Program-made: the position numbers and the translations under genes
Shown: positions 1 through 4,179 of the stretch, piece after piece
Numbering within the stretch: the stretch's first letter is position 1
Layout: each line of letters begins with the position of its first letter
The notes under the pieces: model-generated
What the model saw: only the letters and a program-made list of their open reading frames with translations
What the model was told of the DNA's origin: nothing
Databases searched by the model: none
Source: an uncultured Lachnospiraceae bacterium
GTDB lineage: Bacteria > Bacillota > Clostridia > Lachnospirales > Lachnospiraceae
Assembly (NCBI GenBank): GCA_947631075.1
Contig: CANRJU010000085.1
Span: 1-9,464 of the forward strand
DNA: 9,464 bases
Direction: 5' to 3'

Positions 1-315
1 TCCCAGACCGAGGATTTTACGGCGGTATTCTGCGCCAACGACGTCACGGCCATCAGCGTCCTTGAAGTCCTAAAGGAAAAAAAGCGCCAGATTCGGCGGG
101 AAATCTCCGTGATTTCCATTGACAACATCGAGGAGAGCCAGGACACCTCGCCCTACCTCACCACGATTAACATTCCCCGGAAGGAAATGGCGCACATGGC
201 CATCACCCTGCTGCTTGACCGCATCCAGAAAAATCACACCGAGGTGGTGCGCATTGAGTTCCCCTGCCGCATCATCAATCGCAGCAGCTGTTACCCCGCG
301 GACGCCGGCCGGTAA
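1..315 (+). CDS. LacI/GalR-family transcriptional regulator, C-terminal fragment
   Basis: This is the last 104 codons of a gene that begins before the window, read in frame 1 and ending at TAA 313-315. The visible part is the end of the periplasmic-binding-protein-like effector domain. It has the family pattern of a hydrophobic strand followed by a CANDVTAI segment (family: A/N-D-x-x-A), then a VISIDNIE strand (family: VxGFDD), then the SPYLTTINIPRKEM segment that matches the conserved PxLTTVxxPxxxxG, and a closing strand ending in INRSSC (family: VxRxS). The DNA-binding helix-turn-helix would lie upstream, outside the window, so the ligand and target operon cannot be judged. In this family the domain binds a small sugar or nucleoside-like effector and sets repressor affinity for its operator. 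Family assignment is firm; the specific regulator is unknown. Confidence 0.88.
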   Translation, partial: SQTEDFTAVFCANDVTAISVLEVLKEKKRQIRREISVISIDNIEESQDTSPYLTTINIPRKEMAHMAITLLLDRIQKNHTEVVRIEFPCRIINRSSCYPADAGR

Positions 316-327
316 CCCTCTCTTTTT
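290..327 (+). terminator. Possible Rho-independent terminator overlapping the regulator's stop codon
   Basis: GTTACC at 290-295 pairs with GGTAAC at 311-316, and CCG 296-298 can pair with CGG 306-308 across a 2-nt bulge. A CTCTTTTT tract follows at 320-327. The TAA stop codon (313-315) is part of the 3' arm. The T tract is several bases from the stem, so this is a weak candidate. Confidence 0.4.
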
Positions 328-374
328 ACTGCGCAGGCGCTCCGGGGAAATGGGGCCGACATTGGGGACGGGAG

Positions 375-405
375 ATTTCAAAATATTTTCATTTCAAAAT
401 ATTTT
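375..405. repeat. AT-rich 15-bp direct repeat upstream of the tRNA promoter (UP-element-like)
   Basis: ATTTCAAAATATTTT occurs at 375-389 and again at 391-405, a 16-nt period, and is followed by a further A/T run up to the -35 element at 418. The second copy is also part of a near-palindrome (TTTCAAAATATTTTTGAAA, 392-410). Its place directly upstream of a strong stable-RNA promoter suggests an UP element bound by the alpha subunit of RNA polymerase. That role is inferred from position and composition only. Confidence 0.55.
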
Positions 406-417
406 TGAAAAAAATTG

Positions 418-446
418 TTTACAAATCGCTTTTTATGTAGTAAAAT
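418..446 (+). promoter_or_regulatory. Sigma-A promoter for tRNA-Pro
   Basis: The -35 element TTTACA (418-423) and -10 element TAAAAT (441-446) are separated by exactly 17 nt and each differs from consensus at one base. The predicted start near 453 leaves only about 5 nt before the mature tRNA 5' end, which is normal for a stable RNA gene. Confidence 0.8.
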
Positions 447-457
447 AAATTTGTTTA

Positions 458-531
458 CGGCGTGTGGCTCAGTTTGGTAGAGCGCTTCGTTCGGGACGAA
501 GAGGCCGTGGGTTCGAATCCCGTCACGCCGA
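458..531 (+). tRNA. tRNA-Pro, anticodon CGG
   Basis: A complete 74-nt cloverleaf can be folded by eye. The acceptor stem is CGGCGTG (458-464) with CACGCCG (524-530) and discriminator A at 531. The anticodon stem CTTCG/CGAAG encloses the loop TTCGGGA, giving anticodon CGG, which reads the proline codon CCG. The T arm holds the invariant GTTCGAATC. The sequence after the discriminator is CAT, so the CCA end is not encoded and must be added by CCA nucleotidyltransferase, as is common in Firmicutes. It is a single-gene unit with its own promoter and terminator. CCG is a codon expected to be well used in a genome with GC-rich third positions like this one. Confidence 0.96.
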
Positions 532-576
532 CATGGAGAGATAATAGATGATGTTATCCTCTTTCTTTGCAAATAT

Positions 577-609
577 CCCCCGCAGTATGAACTGCGGGGG
601 AATTTTTTT
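577..609 (+). terminator. Rho-independent terminator of the tRNA-Pro unit
   Basis: A perfect 9-bp GC-rich stem (CCCCCGCAG 577-585 with CTGCGGGGG 592-600) encloses a 6-nt loop (586-591) and is followed by AATTTTTTT. This is a textbook intrinsic terminator about 45 nt after the tRNA. On the minus strand the same stem is followed only by ATATTTG, so it could at best weakly end the opposite transcript coming from yigZ and the small membrane protein. Confidence 0.88.
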
Positions 610-610
610 A

Positions 611-631
611 GCGGAAAATCCGCCTATTTTT
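611..631 (+). terminator. Second, weaker terminator-like hairpin
   Basis: GCGGA (611-615) pairs with TCCGC (619-623) around an AAA loop, followed by CTATTTTT. It lies 10 nt after the main terminator and may act as a backup. The stem is only 5 bp, so it could be chance. Confidence 0.35.
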
Positions 632-661
632 CACGCTATCACAAGAATCCTCATTTACGAG

Positions 662-952
662 CTACTTATCCCTGTTCATGAACAGCTTGGCGAACCGGAT
701 ATACAGCCACAGCATGATCGGCAGCAACAGCGAGGCTCCCAGCGACATCTTAAACAGCTCCGGCGCCGCGGGGGACGTGGTAATCGCCGCCACCAGTGTA
801 ATCAAGTACATCGCCACAAGAAGGACGACCATGACAAGGGCCGCGATCCGCTGCCCCTTCGTATAGAAACCGGCCGGACGTTCCTGCTTGTCCGGCCCCT
901 CCTGCTTGTCCGGCTCCCCTTGATTTTTATAATCCGCATTATTTTCACTCAT
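662..952 (-). CDS. Small two-TM membrane protein of unknown function
   Basis: A 96-residue protein that I cannot assign to a named family. The first ~30 residues are polar and charged and contain a six-residue duplication (PDKQEG then PDKQER) encoded by an 18-nt DNA duplication at 882-914. Two hydrophobic stretches follow, about residues 36-57 and 69-90, and the protein ends in a short basic/polar tail (NRDK). This suggests a two-pass membrane protein with both ends on the same side. Its ATG overlaps the yigZ TGA (shared ATGA, 949-952), so it is probably translated by coupling. It also has its own AGGAG about 8 nt upstream, inside the end of yigZ. No catalytic motif is visible. That it is a real gene is supported by the overlap, the ribosome binding site and the clear two-TM pattern; a function cannot be given. 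Confidence 0.8.
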   Translation of the reverse strand: MSENNADYKNQGEPDKQEGPDKQERPAGFYTKGQRIAALVMVVLLVAMYLITLVAAITTSPAAPELFKMSLGASLLLPIMLWLYIRFAKLFMNRDK

Positions 953-1623
953 TCTGCCTCTCCTATTTCTTTCATATATTCTACCGCGCCGTCTCCGGTC
1001 ACGCCGTACTCCACGCGGGCAGTACGCTCCATCCGCGCCCGGCCCGCCGTCTTTTCCGTCACTTCTTTTTCCACCTTGGAAATTTCTTCATCCGGGACCA
1101 GAAGAATCATCTCCACCTCATCCGCGTAATTCGTCTCCAGCTCCTTCAGCGCCAGGCTCCGGACCAGATATTGCAGCTTTCCCACGCCGTTGTAATCGGT
1201 CACGATCCGCAGCTTGCACCCCGTCAGAAGCTCCAGGATCACGGAGTCCTCCAGCGCTTCCTTCACCGCCGTGGAATACGCCCGCACAAGCCCGCCGGTC
1301 CCTAAAAGAGTCCCGCCGAAATACCGGGTGACCACCGCCAGCACTCCCTGCAGCCCCTGTCCCTCCAGCACTTCCATCATGGGACGGCCGGCCGTGCCGG
1401 AGGGCTCGCCGTCGTCGCTGGAGCGGCGGATTTCCTGCTCCCCGCCGATGATGTAGGCAAAGCAGTTATGCCTGGCGTCATAATATCTTTTCCGGGTCTC
1501 GCCGATCCGCTCCAGGGCCTCCTCCTCGGACGACACCGGAAAGAGCTGGGCGATAAAACGGGATTTTTTCTCCACATACTCGCCGGATCCGCCCTTGTAG
1601 AGAATTGTCCGGGTCTGATTCAT
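949..1623 (-). CDS. yigZ: YigZ/IMPACT family protein (UPF0029 with DUF1949 domain)
   Basis: A 224-residue cytosolic protein of the YigZ/IMPACT family. The N-terminal half carries the family signature: YDARHNCFAYIIG (about residues 48-60), RSSDDGEPSGTAGRPM (67-82) and GVLAVVTRYFGGTLLGTGGLVRAY (93-116, with the R-Y-F-G-G core). The C-terminal ~90 residues fit the ferredoxin-like DUF1949 domain. In eukaryotes the IMPACT relatives affect Gcn2 and translation control; the bacterial biochemical role is not settled. An ATG 12 nt upstream (1635) is in frame, but I chose 1623 because GAGGA (1629-1633) lies 5 nt before it, 1635 has no good ribosome binding site, and relatives start close to this position. 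It is first of a two-gene minus-strand unit with the small membrane protein. A divergent promoter is visible upstream (1736-1764), leaving a ~105-nt repeat-rich leader. Confidence 0.93.
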   Translation of the reverse strand: MNQTRTILYKGGSGEYVEKKSRFIAQLFPVSSEEEALERIGETRKRYYDARHNCFAYIIGGEQEIRRSSDDGEPSGTAGRPMMEVLEGQGLQGVLAVVTRYFGGTLLGTGGLVRAYSTAVKEALEDSVILELLTGCKLRIVTDYNGVGKLQYLVRSLALKELETNYADEVEMILLVPDEEISKVEKEVTEKTAGRARMERTARVEYGVTGDGAVEYMKEIGEAE

Positions 1624-1628
1624 ACTGT

Positions 1629-1633
1629 TCCTC
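1629..1633 (-). promoter_or_regulatory. Ribosome binding site that favours the internal yigZ start
   Basis: GAGGA reads on the minus strand with a 5-nt spacer to ATG 1623. It overlaps the more upstream in-frame ATG at 1635-1633, so initiation at the upstream ATG would compete with the site. Confidence 0.6.
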
Positions 1634-1658
1634 ATTTCTCATCTCTTATTTTTTCTTA

Positions 1659-1743
1659 TCTCTTTTCCGCTCTCGCAGTTTATTTCCTTCTCTTTTCGCT
1701 TCCTCAGTTTATTTCCTTCTTTTTCCGCTCCCTCAATTTTACC
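1659..1743. repeat. Three imperfect ~29-bp tandem repeats in the yigZ/PBP intergenic region
   Basis: Copies lie at about 1659-1688 (30 nt), 1689-1717 (29 nt) and 1718-1743 (26 nt, most diverged). All share a TCTTTTCCGCT..CTC.GTTTATTTCCT-like pattern on the + strand. Seen from yigZ (minus strand) they are purine-rich and repeat GGAAATAAACTG followed by a GGAA/GAGA-type block. Copies 1 and 2, and part of copy 3, fall in the predicted 5' untranslated leader of yigZ. Confidence 0.7.
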
Positions 1744-1764
1744 AATTCTTTTTGCTCTTTTCAA
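1736..1764 (-). promoter_or_regulatory. Sigma-A promoter for the yigZ unit
   Basis: On the minus strand TTGAAA (1764-1759) and TAAAAT (1741-1736) are separated by 17 nt, and TGG directly before the -10 gives an extended -10. The predicted start near 1729 leaves a leader of about 105 nt before ATG 1623. The elements are good matches, but no transcript data are available. Confidence 0.7.
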
Positions 1765-1781
1765 GTCATTTGTGGTATACT
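1752..1781 (+). promoter_or_regulatory. Sigma-A promoter (extended -10) for the PBP-like gene
   Basis: The -10 TATACT (1776-1781) is preceded by TGG, an extended -10. A partial -35, TTGCTC (1752-1757), stands 18 nt upstream. It interleaves with the opposite yigZ promoter, so the two polymerases would compete for the same DNA. The predicted start near 1788 gives a ~30-nt leader. Confidence 0.65.
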
Positions 1782-1807
1782 GTACGCAAAGGACACGGCA
1801 AAAGATC

Positions 1808-1812
1808 GGAGG
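1808..1812 (+). promoter_or_regulatory. Ribosome binding site fixing the PBP-like start
   Basis: GGAGG with a 5-nt spacer precedes ATG 1818. The frame is open upstream to 1605, but that extension lies in the promoter and repeat region, so this site decides the start. Confidence 0.9.
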
Positions 1813-1817
1813 TAACT

Positions 1818-4151
1818 ATGAACTACAGCCAGAAAGAAGTCAGCGAACGGTCCCGCCAGTCAAAATCAGTGGCGTCCTACCGCATTCATAAATTGCGCCT
1901 CATGGGCATGCACATCCTGCTCATAGGCTTTTTAGTCGCGCTCGGCCTCGGCGTCAGCGTGGCGCTCGACGTCCTCCGGGGCACAATCGCTTCCGCGCCG
2001 GGACTTGACGCCGCCATTCCGTCTCAGGAGGAAGCCGCGACCACTCTCCTGGACGCCAACGGCGACGCCATGGAAACGCTGTCAGCCTCTGACATAAAGG
2101 GCGAATACGCGACCTATGAAGAAATTCCCTCCACCCTGCAGAATGCCTTTGTGGCCACCCAGGACGAGAGCTACTGGGTCCACAGCGGCGTGAACTATCT
2201 GGAAATGCCCCAGACATTTTTCTCCGGAATCATAAATGGCGGCGAATTCAGTCCGGGAAGCGGCACGCTGACCGAGCAGTTCCTGAACAACCAGATTTTC
2301 ACCGGCTCCCGGAAAGATACCGCCTTCCAGCGCTTCCAATTCAAGCTGCAGGAACAATACCTGGCGGTCCAGTTAGTGAAGCAGTACGACAAGCGTCAGA
2401 TTTTGGAATACTACCTCAATACGATTTCCTTAGGCCAGAACACGCTGGGAGTCCAGTCGGCTTCCCGGCGCTATTTTGACAAGGACGTGTCGGATCTCAC
2501 CCTGTCGGAGTGCGCCGTCTTAGCCGCCACCGCCCAGGACCCTTCCGCCAACGATCCCATATCCCATCCCGCGAAAAATGCCAAGCGCTTTGCCTCCGTG
2601 CTCAGCAGCATGAAGGAACAGGGCTATATCACGGCCGAAGAATACAACAGCGCCATGGGTGATGACGTCTACGCGCGCATCCAGGCAGTCAGCCAGAACG
2701 CGCCGGGCACGCCGGGAGGCGTTTCTTATTTCACAGACGCCCTGATTCGGCAGGTGATCCAGGATCTGAAGGATGAGCTGGGCTACACGGACACCCAGGC
2801 CTACAACACCCTCTATCAGCAGGGGCTGACGATCTACACGACCCAGGACCGGGCTATGCAGGGCATATGCGACGCCCTGGTCAGCGACCCCCGGTACTAC
2901 AACAGCTCGTCCCAAAAGGATTCCTCCGATGAGCAGGTCTCTGTGGTCGTCATGGATCAGAGCACCGGGGCCGTCAAGGCTCTCTGCGGGGGGCGGGACG
3001 CGGATGAGCCCGACGTCAACCGGGCCACCCAGTCCACGCGCCAGCCTGGCTCCCTCTTTCACATACTGTCCGCCTATGCACCGGCGCTGGATACCGCGGG
3101 TATGACGCTGGCCACCGTACACGACGACGCCAAATACTTTTACCCCGGCACCAAAACGCCTGTGACGGACTGGTACGGCAGCTCCTACCGGGGATTGGTC
3201 TCCGTCCGCAGCGGCATCACCGATTCCATCAATATAACAGCCGTAAAGACGCTGGGCGAAATCAGTCCCAAAACCGGCTATGATTATTTGTTAAATCTAG
3301 GTTTTACCACCATTGTTGACGCCTACACGGACAGCGCGGGCAAGTCCTATACGGATATCGCCCTTCCTCTGGCGCTGGGGCATCTCACCAAAGGCGTCAG
3401 CAATCTGGAACTCACAAACGCCTTTGCCACTATAGCGGACAACGGCTCCTATCACAAGGCCGCTTTTTACACCAAAATTCTGGATCGGAACGGCAATGTC
3501 CTGCTGGAGAAAAAGGACACGGGCCGACAGGTCATAAAAGAGTCCACCGCGTGGCTCGTGACAGACGCCCTGAGAGATTCCATCCAAAACGGCACCGCGA
3601 CCTCCGCGGCTTTCCAGGAAATCGATATGCCCCAAGCCGGACAGGCGGGTATCTCCGAGGACAACAAGGACTACTGGTTCGCGGGGTATACGCCCTATCT
3701 CACGGCCGGCGTGTGGATCGGCCGCGATGACGGCGCGTCACTGAGCAGTTCTCCCCACTGCGCGGAGCTCTGGCGGGACATCACTGAGCAGTTAAATCAC
3801 GCTTTACCTATGCGGAAATTCCAGCGGCCCAACTCCATCATCTCCACCTATGTGTGCACCAAATGCGGCAAATTGGCCATTGACGACCTGTGCAGCCGCG
3901 CCGTGGGCGGCTCCTGTACAAAGCTGGAATACTTCGCCAAGGATACCGCGCCCACGGAGAACTGCGACTGCCACGTCAGGTGCCGGATCTGCAAGAAAAG
4001 CGGACATCTGGCGGGGGACAACTGTCCCGCCGATGACATTTACACCGCCGTATATCTGCAAAAAAAAGAGACGTCCGGCAAGACGGCGGACGCCCCTCTG
4101 ATTCTTCCCGAATATCTCCAGGATTCGGTCTGCGAGGTTCATAACCACTGA
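1818..4151 (+). CDS. Class A PBP homologue with degenerate active sites (probable pseudoenzyme)
   Basis: A 777-residue protein with the architecture of a bifunctional class A penicillin-binding protein: short basic cytosolic N-terminus, one TM anchor (about 31-52), GT51 transglycosylase domain (about 75-280), linker, transpeptidase domain (about 370-665) and a 100-residue C-terminal tail with 10 Cys typical of clostridial PBPs. Normal relatives polymerise lipid II and cross-link peptidoglycan outside the membrane. Here the GT51 motif E-D-x-x-F-x-x-H-x-G reads Q115-D-E-S-Y-W-V-H-S-G, so the first catalytic Glu is Gln; GxSTxTQQ reads GSGTLTEQ; RKxxE reads FKLQE, with E179 kept. In the transpeptidase, SxxK reads S412-L-F-H415, SxN is intact (S470-I-N472), and KTG reads Q609-A-G611. 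Scaffold motifs around these sites are well conserved (ILEYYLN, LTLSECAVLAA, DYWFAGYTP) and the frame is unbroken. This suggests a maintained non-enzymatic protein. Family is firm; loss of activity is inferred from motifs. Confidence 0.93.
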   Translation: MNYSQKEVSERSRQSKSVASYRIHKLRLMGMHILLIGFLVALGLGVSVALDVLRGTIASAPGLDAAIPSQEEAATTLLDANGDAMETLSASDIKGEYATYEEIPSTLQNAFVATQDESYWVHSGVNYLEMPQTFFSGIINGGEFSPGSGTLTEQFLNNQIFTGSRKDTAFQRFQFKLQEQYLAVQLVKQYDKRQILEYYLNTISLGQNTLGVQSASRRYFDKDVSDLTLSECAVLAATAQDPSANDPISHPAKNAKRFASVLSSMKEQGYITAEEYNSAMGDDVYARIQAVSQNAPGTPGGVSYFTDALIRQVIQDLKDELGYTDTQAYNTLYQQGLTIYTTQDRAMQGICDALVSDPRYYNSSSQKDSSDEQVSVVVMDQSTGAVKALCGGRDADEPDVNRATQSTRQPGSLFHILSAYAPALDTAGMTLATVHDDAKYFYPGTKTPVTDWYGSSYRGLVSVRSGITDSINITAVKTLGEISPKTGYDYLLNLGFTTIVDAYTDSAGKSYTDIALPLALGHLTKGVSNLELTNAFATIADNGSYHKAAFYTKILDRNGNVLLEKKDTGRQVIKESTAWLVTDALRDSIQNGTATSAAFQEIDMPQAGQAGISEDNKDYWFAGYTPYLTAGVWIGRDDGASLSSSPHCAELWRDITEQLNHALPMRKFQRPNSIISTYVCTKCGKLAIDDLCSRAVGGSCTKLEYFAKDTAPTENCDCHVRCRICKKSGHLAGDNCPADDIYTAVYLQKKETSGKTADAPLILPEYLQDSVCEVHNH

Positions 4152-4179
4152 TCCCTGTTTTCTGGCACATATTTCAGGC

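Noticed and set aside
378..572. Minus-strand 64-codon frame across the tRNA
   Set aside because: It reads the complement of tRNA-Pro (the familiar DGIRTHG-type false protein) and its own promoter and terminator region.
1659..1743. CRISPR array
   Set aside because: The repeats are adjacent, imperfect and lack spacers; no cas gene is nearby.
1605..1817. N-terminal extension of the PBP-like protein
   Set aside because: The extra 71 residues come from the promoter and tandem repeat DNA; GGAGG at 1808-1812 marks ATG 1818, and the TM anchor fits a start there.
2520..3122. Minus-strand frame (200 codons) within the PBP-like gene
   Set aside because: Shadow of the real + strand frame; no motif.
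1818..4151. Calling the PBP-like gene a pseudogene
   Set aside because: No frameshift, premature stop or loss of start; only specific catalytic residues differ while fold motifs remain.
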